NCBI GenBank assembly: GCA_963719415.1
Contig: OY970383.1
Location: 248,001-312,000 of the forward strand
Source of the DNA: JAPLIS01 sp963719415
GTDB lineage: Bacteria; Babelota; Babeliae; Babelales; Vermiphilaceae
Direction: 5' to 3'
Length of the DNA: 64,000 nt
In this document: positions 26,319-35,545 of the stretch, one piece after another
Layout: each line of letters starts with the position of its first letter
Position numbering within the stretch: the first letter of the stretch is position 1
The notes under the pieces: model-generated
Databases searched by the model: none
Seen by the model: only the letters and a program-made list of their open reading frames with translations
Told to the model about the DNA's origin: nothing
Made by a program: the position numbers and the translations under genes

Positions 26319-26855
26319 ATGGCTTATACTGTTCTTTATATAGCAGCAAGTGAAGATGGATTTATAGCTGACGAAAATGGAGATCTTGACTGGCTCCCAC
26401 AAGAAGCTCCTGAAGGAGAAGATTTTGGCTTTGAAAAATTTGTTGATTCAGTTGATATAATCGCACAGGGAAGCCGCACTTTCTTACAAACTCTCTCTTT
26501 TATTACATCTGGCATAGTTAAAGATTTGCCCTATCACGACAAGCATATGTATGTATTTACTCATGATCAGATGCAAACAAACCGCACCGATGTTACTTTT
26601 GTATCTAGCATGGAACACTATCTTGATATTATTAATCAAAATCCAAAAATTAAACGAGTATGGCTGCTTGGTGGTGCAAAACTTATAGAGTCATTTAAGA
26701 CATACGATCTCATAGATGAATGTATTATCATCATTATACCAAAAACTTTATACGAAGGAATCGCGCTTCCAACAAATATTTTTGAAAGCATGCATGAAAT
26801 ATCTGTCAAAGAATATTCACAAGGTATTATCGAGCGAACATACATACGTAATTAA
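26319..26855 (+). CDS. dihydrofolate reductase / RibD C-terminal-like reductase
   Basis: A 178-residue protein of the DHFR/RibD-C fold. It opens VLYIAASEDGFIADENGDLDWL, the characteristic first strand and active-site loop of this superfamily, and has IIAQGSRTF and later VWLLGGAKLIESF (the glycine motif of the NADPH site) followed by DECIIIIIPKTL. Single-domain members like this are often named DHFR family protein, and their substrates are usually unproven. An AAGG sequence precedes the ATG. It shares a transcript unit with the gene just upstream. Confidence 0.82.
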   Translation: MAYTVLYIAASEDGFIADENGDLDWLPQEAPEGEDFGFEKFVDSVDIIAQGSRTFLQTLSFITSGIVKDLPYHDKHMYVFTHDQMQTNRTDVTFVSSMEHYLDIINQNPKIKRVWLLGGAKLIESFKTYDLIDECIIIIIPKTLYEGIALPTNIFESMHEISVKEYSQGIIERTYIRN

Positions 26856-26929
26856 CTAACTCTTTATACTTAATATTATATATTTATATACTTTGTATTA
26901 TATATCAAAAATAAAAAATTGGTTTAATA

Positions 26930-28546
26930 ATGACAACTCCTACTTTACAAAAATTGCCTCTAGGCATAAGTACCTTTTCTAAAATTCGCAATGACGGCTA
27001 TCTTTATGTTGATAAAACTAAAGAAGCTTATAATTTGATTGTGGGAGGCGAGCGATACTTTCTTTCTCGTCCACGAAGATTTGGAAAATCTCTTTTAATT
27101 TCAACACTAAAAGAAATTTTATCCGGCAATAAATCATTATTTAAAAATCTTTGGATTGAAAAAAGTGACTATACATGGCAACCACATGGCGTTATTATTT
27201 TTGACTTTTCTAGGCTTGATATAGAAAATATCGACGGCCTTAAAAGAGGATTGTTTTTAACGTTATCTGACATTGCTCAAAATTACGGAATTACTGAAGT
27301 AACGCAAATTACCGATTTAGGATTTGCTTTATTGGGTTTAGCAAAACAGCTTTATGGTCGCTTTGGCAAAGTAGCAATTCTTATAGATGAATATGATTCT
27401 CCAATCCTAAAAATTCTTGATGACCCTGCGAAAGTAGAAAAATTCCGTGATTTTTTTCAATATTTTTTTGCAGTTATTAAAAGCTTAGATGAATATGTTA
27501 ATTTTACTTTTATTACTGGTGTTAGTGCATTTGCTAAAGCAGGAATATTTTCAGGTCTCAACAATTTAACACCTATAACATTAGATAATCGTTGGTCAAC
27601 TGTTTGCGGTTACACGGATGAAGAAATAAACCATTATTTTATTTCTTATATTCAATCATGGGCTGATAAACAAAATGTTTTTTATGAAGAACTGCGTCAA
27701 CAAATTAAAAGTTGGTATAATGGCTATCATTTTGGAATAGATGTCATTGCTGTCTATAATCCATTTTCTTTTATGCATGCCCTCGACAAACAAAATTATG
27801 AAAATTTTTGGCTTCAGAGCGGTACGCCTTCTTTTTTAATAAAAGAAATGCATAAAAATTATCGGGATGTCGAACGTAAAATGCTTCATTTAGAACCATT
27901 TGATGTAACAGTAGGTTTTCTGAGTGCTTTTGATGTAGGCACAACCCCTCTCATTTCTTTACTATTTCAATCTGGATACTTGACGATAAAACGTTTTAAC
28001 AAAGAAACAAAAAAATATACCCTTGATTATCCAAATTATGAAGTGAGAACTGCTATGGAACAATATTTTTTGAGCGTTATTACGCAAACAAATGTTGTTC
28101 AAACAGAACTTTTTGTCTTATAATTACGAAAAGCGTTTGAAGAATCGGGCCCCAGCAAAAATTGCTGGGTAAAAAAAAATATAGCAAAAATTGTTGCATT
28201 AATTAAATCAAAAATTGTTCAAGTTCCGTATCCAACACATATTCCAGAAGAAAGATTTTATCACGGATTGCTGCACGTTTTATGTAGTGCTGCTGGTTTA
28301 AACGTTTATTCAGAATATATAACAAGTCACGCTCGTATCGATATGATTGTCGAATTGCCATCAGTTAACTATGTTATTGAGTTAAAATTTAACCAATCGG
28401 CAGAAAAAGCGCTGGAGCAAATCGAAGATCGCAAATATTATGAAGCCTTACAGTATCAAAATAAACCAATAATTTTACTTGGCTTAAATTTCAATCGAAA
28501 ACCAAAAGAGTTTGATATTAAATATAATTGCTTGTCTGTTTCATAA
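26930..28546 (+). pseudogene. AAA-ATPase-like / PD-(D/E)XK protein interrupted by an in-frame stop
   Basis: A third member of the AAA/PD-(D/E)XK family but from a different subgroup than the two 572-residue copies. The first 397 codons contain PRRFGKS (Walker A-like), AILIDEYDSPI (Walker B) and the linker domain. A TAA at 28121-28123 interrupts the frame. The same frame then continues for 141 codons with the nuclease domain (ARIDMIVELPSVNYVIELKFNQS, a D...ExK pattern) to the natural stop at 28546. A 19-bp perfect hairpin (CCCAGCAA with TTGCTGGG) lies a few codons after the stop. It is either a young pseudogene or two separate chains. Confidence 0.82.
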
Positions 28547-28653
28547 AAAAAGCCCAATGAGAATGCTGTTTTTTATTAGTAAAGTACGATAAATATCGCT
28601 ATAATTAATAAAAAGCATATTTAACCCATTAATTTTACAAAAAGCACGTCTTA

Positions 28654-28907
28654 ATGAAAAACATTCAAAAACAGATATATGCTGTATCATTAATGTCGCT
28701 ACTGTTCATTTTTAACAATTCTACTATAAAAAAAGAAAAGAATTCGATAGTGCATGGCTAGAAACAGAAGAACAACTTGATAAACTAAAAAATCAAAGTC
28801 TACTTGAAGTCTTGATGAGTCCCTCACCAAAATCATGCTATCCTCCCAAAACTGTTCCCATACCAAAAGAATCTATACCTCTATTCATAGACGCACAAAA
28901 TAAATAA
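28654..28907 (+). pseudogene. small exported protein with a frameshift at an A-run
   Basis: An ATG at 28654 opens a signal-peptide-like stretch (AVSLMSLLFIFNNS) that ends at a TAG after 35 codons. A different frame takes over at an A7 run (about 28731) and continues about 55 codons as a charged, then Pro/Ser-rich, segment (ETEEQLDKLKNQ, then SPSPKSCYPPKTVPIPKES) to a TAA at 28905-28907. The two halves make one plausible 84-residue exported protein if the A-run is one base different. Candidate for decay or slippage. Confidence 0.5.
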
Positions 28908-29048
28908 AAAACAAAAAACTTAATCCAAGTTCAAAATACCACTTTCATTTTCTTGCAAACAATTCTGCCAACGGATATTGTACAGCCATAAAATATGCGA
29001 TATAATAATTTAGATACTCCTTAACAAATAAAATATATCGAGCATATA

Positions 29049-29387
29049 GTGAAAATAATAACATACGAAGAATTTGAACAAATTGAATTACGTTCCGGAA
29101 CTATTGTAAAAGTAGAAGAATTCCCCCGTGCAAAAAAACCTGCTTTTAAAGTTTGGGCTGATTTTGGATCTGATATTGGTATTTTACAAACTTCGGCACA
29201 AGTAACGGCACACTACACACCTGAAACGCTCATCAACAAACAGATCATCGGTTGTGTTAATCTCGGTGAAAAAAATATAGCCGGATTTCTATCTCAATTT
29301 TTACTTGTTGGTTTTTCTGATGACAATAATGCTATCTGCCTTGCCACTATCTCCCCCACTGTCCCCAATGGCAAGAAAATGCATTAA
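29049..29387 (+). CDS. csaA: CsaA-like tRNA-binding-domain protein
   Basis: A 112-residue single OB-fold protein of the tRNA-binding domain (tRNA_bind/EMAP) family. The pattern ELRSGTIVKVEEFPRAKKPAFKVWADFG, ILQTSAQVT, INKQIIGCVNL and ending PNGKKMH matches CsaA, a small dimeric protein described as a secretion-related chaperone with affinity for tRNA-like RNA. The start codon is GTG. It stands alone between AT-rich gaps. Confidence 0.88.
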   Translation: MKIITYEEFEQIELRSGTIVKVEEFPRAKKPAFKVWADFGSDIGILQTSAQVTAHYTPETLINKQIIGCVNLGEKNIAGFLSQFLLVGFSDDNNAICLATISPTVPNGKKMH

Positions 29388-29527
29388 AACCATATAACCA
29401 TTTTCTGGTGAAAAATAAAATTCTCTTAATTTTTTTATTCTTATATTTTACTTTTCTATTTTAATTATCTATATCACTATTACCTATTATACTAATTATT
29501 ATACAACTTATTACCAGGAACAGAGTT

Positions 29528-30916
29528 ATGAATCTGATTATGTTGAGCGCTTTTGGCATCTATTTTCTTGTTTTAATTAGCATTGCTCTCTTTTTCTATA
29601 AAAAAAATAACTCTGCAGAAACTTTTATGAGCGGTGAAAGATCTGTCAACTATTGGGTTACTGCCATAGCAACACAAGCTACAGACATGGGAAGTTGGCT
29701 TTTTGTAGGGCTTCCTGCAGCTGTCTATCTAAATGGCATTTTTGAAGCATGGACCGCTATAGGCTTAGTAATAGGTATGTACCTAACCTGGCATTTTATT
29801 GCACCCAAGCTTCGTGTTAACACTGAAATAAGTCAAAGCATTACCATTCCCTCTTTTTTTGCACATGCCTCTGGCGATACATCAGGCGCTCTACAACTTA
29901 CGGGCGCTCTCTTATCTCTGCTATTTTTTACCTTTTATATTGCAGCCGGATTAGTTGGATTAAGTCTTTTATTTGAATCAACACTGGGTATATCGCATCA
30001 ACTTGGCATACTTCTCAGCCTTGCCACCGCTCTTGTCTATACGCTTCTGGGTGGCTTTGTAGCAATTGCATGGTGCGATCTATTTCAAGGTATATTTTTA
30101 TTTTTTATGATACTCATTGTTCCCATTTATGCTCTTTTTTCTCTTCCTGACGGCCTTACCTCTATCGTCACGAGCATGAAAACATCGGGCAAATCGCTCT
30201 CTCTTATAGGTTCTGTCCACGATACCTTTTCAGCAATCTATCTAGCCGCAAGTTGGGGGCTCGGCTATTTCGGTCAACCACATATATTGACAAATTTCAT
30301 GGGCATTGATGATCCATTAAAAATTAAATATGCAAAACGAATCGGCATCACTTGGCAAATTATGGTACTCAGCGCATCGGTAGCGGTAGGTCTTATCGGC
30401 ATCGCCTTTTTTAATAATAATCTGCAAAATTCACAACGTGTGTTTATCGATTTAGTGACCAACCTATTTCATCCCCTTGCAGCCGGCTTTGTTTTATGCG
30501 CTATTTTGGCAGCAACACTATCAAGCATAGATAGTCTTATTTTGGGATCAGGGTCTACTATTGCAACTGATATTTATAAAATATTTTTTAATAGACAAGC
30601 GACTCCACGACAATTGTTACGAATTTCTCGTTTCGGCTCTCTTCTCATCTCTGGCATAGCGCTTTACATAGCCTGGGAAAATACAAAGACGATAAATGAT
30701 TTAGTTAATTATGCCTGGGCCGGCTTAGGAAGCTCATTTGGACCATTAGTTATTATGTCATTATATAGCCATAATGTTACCCGCCAAGGCGCACTTGCTG
30801 GCATGCTTATGGGGGGTATTATATCGGCACTTTGGCCGCTACCTGGACCATTAGTTCCCGGCTTTTTAATTGGTCTTGCAACAATCTATATTATTTCATA
30901 TTATACAAAAAAATAA
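29528..30916 (+). CDS. sodium:solute symporter (proline symporter PutP-like)
   Basis: A 462-residue membrane protein of the sodium/solute symporter (SSS) family with about 12-13 hydrophobic segments. FMSGERSVNYWVTAIATQATDMGSWLF near residues 34-60 is the conserved TM2 region of PutP-like carriers, and LAATLSSIDSLILGSGSTIATDIYK near residue 330 is the TM8-9 signature, with the serines that bind Na+ in PutP. Proline is the likely substrate by similarity, but amino-acid specificity cannot be fixed from sequence alone. AGGAA precedes the ATG. An importer for host-derived amino acids fits an intracellular lifestyle. Confidence 0.88.
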   Translation: MNLIMLSAFGIYFLVLISIALFFYKKNNSAETFMSGERSVNYWVTAIATQATDMGSWLFVGLPAAVYLNGIFEAWTAIGLVIGMYLTWHFIAPKLRVNTEISQSITIPSFFAHASGDTSGALQLTGALLSLLFFTFYIAAGLVGLSLLFESTLGISHQLGILLSLATALVYTLLGGFVAIAWCDLFQGIFLFFMILIVPIYALFSLPDGLTSIVTSMKTSGKSLSLIGSVHDTFSAIYLAASWGLGYFGQPHILTNFMGIDDPLKIKYAKRIGITWQIMVLSASVAVGLIGIAFFNNNLQNSQRVFIDLVTNLFHPLAAGFVLCAILAATLSSIDSLILGSGSTIATDIYKIFFNRQATPRQLLRISRFGSLLISGIALYIAWENTKTINDLVNYAWAGLGSSFGPLVIMSLYSHNVTRQGALAGMLMGGIISALWPLPGPLVPGFLIGLATIYIISYYTKK

Positions 30917-31019
30917 AAATCTCAGAATTGATTAACCTATATAAATTTGCTATCTTTGTAATTAATTTTCATTAATTTTTATACACAATATTATATTTTT
31001 ATCTGCAGGAGATCTTTTT

Positions 31020-31485
31020 ATGTATTCAAAACAGTATTTTTTTAACGCACTTTTTATGCTTACTCTGTTAGCAAGTTATAGCCTAACAACATATACAAAC
31101 CATGCCCGCTGACACAAACCCTTTGCTACAAACTGGCGAAAATGCTTTATTGCAAACTAACGAAAAAACTAATACAAACCTCCAAGCAGAAAGCGAAAAA
31201 AAAACTACACCAGAAAAAGTTAAGGCGATGGTAACTGCTTTTATACTACGCACATTGCGAGAAGTTGAAGTATCATTTCTTCAAGATCAAACTTTATTAG
31301 AAGCTCTTATAAAAGCTAGTCAACAAGCAGCTTCTAATAAAAACAATACAAACAACGCTAATCAAACCAAAAAAATCGCTTTCAATCTAACTTTAACAAT
31401 TACGCCTCCTCGTTTTACTTCTAGAGGGGAAAATCCTGAAAGCTTTACAATACATCTTGAAGGAAGAACAGAAACTACAAAATAA
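31020..31485 (+). pseudogene. exported protein split by a frameshift between signal peptide and mature part
   Basis: An ATG at 31020 encodes a signal peptide closely resembling that of the next gene (MYSKQYF.. versus MYSKKYL..) and stops at 31112. An overlapping frame shifted by one base opens at ATG 31102 and runs 127 codons to 31485. That mature-like part is Asn/Gln/Lys-rich, with LQTGENALLQ repeats near its start and a conserved-looking core (KVKAMVTAFILRTLREVEVSFLQ..). If the frames were joined, it would be a normal exported protein. On its own, the 31102 frame would be cytoplasmic. The function is unknown. Confidence 0.55.
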
Positions 31486-31514
31486 GCATGGTGATTAATT
31501 TAGTTCGTTTTTTT

Positions 31515-31553
31515 ACACAATATCACACAATATCACACAATATCACACAATAT
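31515..31553. repeat. 10-bp tandem repeat
   Basis: About four units of ACACAATATC directly upstream of the exported nicotinamidase-like gene, 18 bp before its ATG. Copy-number changes here would alter the leader or promoter spacing. Confidence 0.85.
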
Positions 31554-31570
31554 TAAATAGGTAACCTTTT

Positions 31571-32455
31571 ATGTATTCAAAAAAATATCTTCTTTATACT
31601 CTTTTTACTCTTATTTTGTTAGCACAGTATAGTCACATACTACACACCGCCCCTAAAGAAGCTATACTAGTAGTCGACGTTCAACCAGGATTCAAAGAAG
31701 GACTTAAAGAAGGAGAAAACGAATTGCCTGTACCGGGCTGCAATGATGAATATATCGATGATGTTAAAAACTTCATTCAAGAAGGTCGCCGTAGAAAAGT
31801 TTCAATCAAATGTTCAGCTGATCAACATCCAAAAGATCATTCTTCTTTTACCACATTTCATGAACATTGCGTGGTAAATACTCCTGGCGCAGAAGCTCTC
31901 ATTGCAGAAAAAGGAGATACTATATACGCAAAGGGAACCCGAAAAGAATATGAAAGTTTTTCAGCATTTTTTATAGCAAAAGATAATAGTCTGCCTAATG
32001 GTGGGATTGCAACCAATCTGCGAGCTGATTTAGAAGCAGAAAAAATAGTACATATGGGTGTGCTCGGTGTCGCTACTGATATCTGTGTACATGCTTCAGT
32101 CTCTGATGGCATAAATCATCCGCGACCTATTGTTTCTCATATACCTATCAATCTTTGTCGTGGTCTTTCTTTGAAAAAAGAAGTAATCGCTTTACGAGAA
32201 ATGCAAGCCCAAGGTAATAAACTTTACTATATAACTGATTATAAAAAACCAGAAGGTTCTTTTGGCTACAAAAGAGATGTTTTTCTTGAAGCAAACTTAA
32301 GCAATATTATTAAAGTAACAAAAGAAGAATTCTATAATTTGCTAAAAACTGCCGACAAAAAAGCTGATTTGGCTGCCAAAAAAACAGGAGAAGAAAAAAG
32401 GGGTCTTCTTTTTCTATTAGCAACTATAACGGCCGCCTTGGCATTGAGGCGGTAA
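31571..32455 (+). CDS. exported nicotinamidase/isochorismatase-like hydrolase with C-terminal anchor
   Basis: A 294-residue cysteine hydrolase of the isochorismatase superfamily, closest in motif pattern to nicotinamidase/pyrazinamidase. ILVVDVQPGF gives the catalytic Asp, CSADQHPKDHSSF the metal-binding D-x-H region, HCVVNTPGAE the typical substrate loop, and GVATDICVHASV the catalytic Cys. It is unusual in having an N-terminal signal peptide (about residues 1-28) and a C-terminal hydrophobic helix followed by arginines (GLLFLLATITAALALRR). The enzyme is therefore probably exported and membrane-held, unlike the cytoplasmic nicotinamidases usual in bacteria. Substrate is inferred, not proven. 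Confidence 0.8.
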   Translation: MYSKKYLLYTLFTLILLAQYSHILHTAPKEAILVVDVQPGFKEGLKEGENELPVPGCNDEYIDDVKNFIQEGRRRKVSIKCSADQHPKDHSSFTTFHEHCVVNTPGAEALIAEKGDTIYAKGTRKEYESFSAFFIAKDNSLPNGGIATNLRADLEAEKIVHMGVLGVATDICVHASVSDGINHPRPIVSHIPINLCRGLSLKKEVIALREMQAQGNKLYYITDYKKPEGSFGYKRDVFLEANLSNIIKVTKEEFYNLLKTADKKADLAAKKTGEEKRGLLFLLATITAALALRR

Positions 32456-32500
32456 CGGTAAGTAATCAAATAGAATACGTATTTGAAAAATATTAAAAAA

Positions 32501-32538
32501 AACGGCGACTACTAACTTAATTATTAGTAGTCGCCGTT
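32501..32538. terminator. bidirectional rho-independent terminator
   Basis: A perfect 15-bp stem (AACGGCGACTACTAA paired with TTAGTAGTCGCCGTT), preceded by an A-run and followed by a T-run, lies between the convergent genes ending at 32455 and 32570. It can serve both strands. Confidence 0.93.
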
Positions 32539-32569
32539 TTTTTAGGCGCATACTAATAACAAAAAAATA

Positions 32570-33031
32570 TTAAAAACGAAACATACGTTTTAATCCGAGA
32601 TCAAGCCAGAGATGAGAAATAGCGCCAGCAATAAAAAAAAGTGTATTATACCAATAAAATTGTGCATAAAATGGTTGATATACGTGACATAAAAGCCATA
32701 CCGTCAAGGGAATGCCTATAATAAACCAGAGGCGATGACATAAACCACGATGACGAACAAGCAATGGTACAAAAGAGACAATACTAACGCTGATACCAAC
32801 CTGATGTTTTTTGTAGAGTAAACAGAATAGTAATGCAAGAAGAATAAACGAATAAAAATAGTTCTGCCCTCTACTTTTTATATCAATATCAGGAAACAGA
32901 GAACCAGCCAGGCAACAGATTAATAATTCTATAGCCTTAAAACAAGAGACCGGGCAAGAAAAACGTAACAAATATAACAGAATACTGTATACACAAAATC
33001 CACCAACTAAGTGCTGCTTATATCCTGGCAT
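32570..33031 (-). CDS. YdjM-like membrane metal-dependent hydrolase
   Basis: A 153-residue integral membrane protein with four or five hydrophobic segments. It carries YKQHLVGG at the N-terminus, GSLFPDIDIKSRGQ, RHRGLCHRLWF and HLWLDLG, the His/Asp constellation of the LexA-regulated YdjM family (DUF457), annotated as membrane-bound metal-dependent hydrolases. All the expected histidines are present. The physiological role is not known in any organism I can name with confidence. Confidence 0.82.
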   Translation of the reverse strand: MPGYKQHLVGGFCVYSILLYLLRFSCPVSCFKAIELLICCLAGSLFPDIDIKSRGQNYFYSFILLALLFCLLYKKHQVGISVSIVSFVPLLVRHRGLCHRLWFIIGIPLTVWLLCHVYQPFYAQFYWYNTLFFIAGAISHLWLDLGLKRMFRF

Positions 33032-33096
33032 ACGTATTTCACCCTACTTTTTTTTAACTTTTTAAATCTTTTATTTTTTGCGATTCTAGCTTTTTT

Positions 33097-33885
33097 CTAA
33101 TCTTCAGATAATAATACTAACCCGCCTTCTAGGCTTTTTCTAAATAAAAATTGCAATAATAGAGTAGTGACACCCAAATAAAATAAGTTCAATAGAGATC
33201 CTGCGATCAATAACCGCCACTCATAGACTCCATTTTTAACTACCGATCGCAATGTATCAAAAATATACGATAATGGTAACAGATGCGCTATGATCCGCAT
33301 CCAAAAGGGCAATACATCTATCGGATAATAAGCACCAGAAAAGGGATCAAATACCCAACCAATAATAAAAATAATCTCTTGCATACGAATACCATAATAG
33401 AAAAGCAGAGATGTTGATAAAAAACCTATAGAAATACCAAATAAAAAAAGGTTTAACACGATGGGAATAAATAATAGACCAACGCTTAATAGATTAAAAC
33501 CATAAAAAAGATAGGTAAGAGTACAAATAAAGGCGACAATAATACAAAACATCATAAATGCTAGCTGAACTAAACCTAAAATCCATTCATGAAACTGAAG
33601 AGGACTAGAAAACAAATTTACTAAATTTGAAGACCAGAATTCTTCTACCACATTAAAAGCAATATCAGAATTAGCACGCAATACGATATGTGATAGTATT
33701 GCCCCACTCAACAGAGCAACTCCTAAACCTGAAGCTGATTCCTGTTCAGCCCAAATTCCCATATAGCCGTAAATTATGACATCAAAAAATGGCCAGTAAA
33801 AAATATTAATAATACGGCCCGGATCACGAAATAATTTTTGAGCATATCGCAACGTAACAGTATTAACTCTATATAGAGAAATCAT
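33097..33885 (-). CDS. ABC-2 type transporter permease
   Basis: A 262-residue membrane protein with six hydrophobic segments, no signal peptide and a WVFDPFSGAYYPIDVLPFWMR segment typical of ABC-2 (exporter-type) permeases before the last TM helices. Its start codon overlaps the stop of the preceding ATPase gene by one base (33885), so the two are translationally coupled. The pair resembles O-antigen/drug-type ABC exporters, but the substrate is unknown. Confidence 0.88.
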   Translation of the reverse strand: MISLYRVNTVTLRYAQKLFRDPGRIINIFYWPFFDVIIYGYMGIWAEQESASGLGVALLSGAILSHIVLRANSDIAFNVVEEFWSSNLVNLFSSPLQFHEWILGLVQLAFMMFCIIVAFICTLTYLFYGFNLLSVGLLFIPIVLNLFLFGISIGFLSTSLLFYYGIRMQEIIFIIGWVFDPFSGAYYPIDVLPFWMRIIAHLLPLSYIFDTLRSVVKNGVYEWRLLIAGSLLNLFYLGVTTLLLQFLFRKSLEGGLVLLSED

Positions 33886-34844
33886 TAACCTCTCCGATCT
33901 TTTTTTGCAACCTGTAAAAAGTAATCTTCCAAGGTAGGTTTTTTGATACCTATTTCTGAGTAACGAATTCCCAAACCTGCTAATGTTTGTAAAAAAGAAG
34001 CAACGAGCTGCTCTTCAACTTCTATCTCTATAAATCCCGTATTCATAGTAAAAACAAAACCCTTATCCTGCACATGTTTAATTAAATTCTCTAACCCTTC
34101 ACAAATCATTAAACTAATACGTACCTTAGAAACACTTACTGCCAACTGTTGCGGTGTATTATTAGCAATAATAAGCCCCTGCTTCATAACTAATACTCGA
34201 CTACAAACTTCATTCACTTCGCTCATGTTATGTGAAGTAAATAAAAAAGAAACCCCATGATCTTTTTGTTGTTCCATCACAAAAGCACGAACAGTCTGAC
34301 CAATATCAGGATCTAATGAAGCAGTCGGCTCATCAAGAAGCACTATCTTAGGACGAGAAAGAAATGCTTTGGCCAGCATTACCCCTATTTTTTGTCCCTC
34401 AGACAATGAACCCGTCTGCTGATCTCTTAGCTCCCATAAATCAAAATATTCTAAATAATATTTACTCGTTTCAATTCGTTGCGCATGAGTAAGACCATAT
34501 AAACGACCATATAGATGCATATTTTCTAACACCGTAAGTCTACTCGGTAAACGTGCATAGGTACTCGCAAAACCAACTTTTTGCAACACCGCTGATCGAT
34601 GAGTAAAAAAATTCTTTCCAAAATAAGTAATCGATCCTGAAGTTGGAATAAGAGTAGATAAAAGCATCTGAATGGTCGTAGTTTTGCCAGCACCATTAGC
34701 TCCCAAAAGACCAACAATTTCACCTTCTTTAACCGAAAAAGAGATACCTCGCACCGCCGTTAAAGCTGGCGATCTAAGGGCACCCCACCATGTTTTTTGT
34801 GCAGAAAATGTTTTAACCAGTTGCTCAACACACAATAAATCCAT
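33885..34844 (-). CDS. ABC transporter ATP-binding protein
   Basis: The ATPase subunit of an ABC-2 exporter. Walker A is GANGAGKTT, the Q-loop region follows, the signature is LSEGQKIG (a variant of LSGGQ), Walker B is IVLLDEPTASLDP, and the H-loop is FTSHNMSE. A C-terminal domain of about 80 residues follows, as in DrrA/CcmA-like subunits. I start at ATG 34844 (MDLLCVEQ), since the longer frame to 34895 overlaps the promoter region of the divergent FKBP gene. It is coupled by a one-base overlap to its permease. Confidence 0.9.
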   Translation of the reverse strand: MDLLCVEQLVKTFSAQKTWWGALRSPALTAVRGISFSVKEGEIVGLLGANGAGKTTTIQMLLSTLIPTSGSITYFGKNFFTHRSAVLQKVGFASTYARLPSRLTVLENMHLYGRLYGLTHAQRIETSKYYLEYFDLWELRDQQTGSLSEGQKIGVMLAKAFLSRPKIVLLDEPTASLDPDIGQTVRAFVMEQQKDHGVSFLFTSHNMSEVNEVCSRVLVMKQGLIIANNTPQQLAVSVSKVRISLMICEGLENLIKHVQDKGFVFTMNTGFIEIEVEEQLVASFLQTLAGLGIRYSEIGIKKPTLEDYFLQVAKKDRRG

Positions 34845-34922
34845 CGAATAACCTATATTTTTTTTAAAATAATGTTTAGAATTAAATGCTATCATACATG
34901 CATATTATTTAAGGAGTATTTA

Positions 34923-35438
34923 ATGGTGCACATAAAAAAAATGTATTTAATTATTTTATTTATATTTATAGGAATTAGTATATATAAATATTATAATTCA
35001 CAAAAGATTTATTATACCAAACAACAATCAGGAAAGGCTGCAAAATATCTTATGGATACTACTAAAAACACAAATAACGAAATAACAACACCCTCTGGTC
35101 TCCGTTATATTATACAAAAGCCAGGAGCTGATGACGCTAAAGTCATTACTTCAGGAGATATTGCCATAGTACATTATACTGGATTTTTAGATAATAATGG
35201 AGAACCGGGTAAAAAATTTGATAGTAGCCTTGATCGTGGAAAACCATTCAGTTTTGTTATTGATGGTGGCATGGTAATTGCTGGATGGGATGAAGGGGTT
35301 AAAGGAATGAAAATTGGGGAAAAACGACGTCTTATTATTCCAGCAAAGCTTGGATATGGGCCTCGGGGCATCCCAGGAGCTATTCCAGGCAACGCGACTC
35401 TTATCTTTGATGTAGAGCTTCTCGATATCGAATCGTAA
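34923..35438 (+). CDS. FKBP-type peptidyl-prolyl cis-trans isomerase, membrane-anchored
   Basis: A 171-residue protein. An N-terminal TM segment (YLIILFIFIGISIYKYY) acts as an anchor or signal sequence and leads to an FKBP domain with the family hallmarks IAVIVHYTG-like start (ready as DIAIVHYTGFL), FDSSLDRGKPFSFVI, VIAGWDEGVKGMKIGEKRRLIIPAKLGYG and IPGNATLIFDVELL. All the usual active-site aromatics are in place. AAGGAG lies 7 nt before the ATG at 34923. It probably folds exported proteins, which are plentiful here. Confidence 0.92.
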   Translation: MVHIKKMYLIILFIFIGISIYKYYNSQKIYYTKQQSGKAAKYLMDTTKNTNNEITTPSGLRYIIQKPGADDAKVITSGDIAIVHYTGFLDNNGEPGKKFDSSLDRGKPFSFVIDGGMVIAGWDEGVKGMKIGEKRRLIIPAKLGYGPRGIPGAIPGNATLIFDVELLDIES

Positions 35439-35450
35439 ATTATATAAAAT

Positions 35451-35485
35451 GAGGGTGCATTTAATTTTTATTTGCATGCACCCTC
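35451..35485. terminator. hairpin between convergent genes
   Basis: GAGGGTGCAT pairs with ATGCACCCTC around an AT-rich loop, 12 bp after the FKBP stop and before the convergent HIT gene. No T-run follows on the plus strand. Confidence 0.6.
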
Positions 35486-35545
35486 ACCTATTTGCACACC
35501 CTAACACACTTTCAAGCATAAACGCTCCTTTCCCTTTTTCCGCTA

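Noticed and set aside
26319..26855. True dihydrofolate reductase (FolA)
   Set aside because: The pattern fits the RibD C-terminal/DHFR-like group, and there is no thymidylate synthase next to it.
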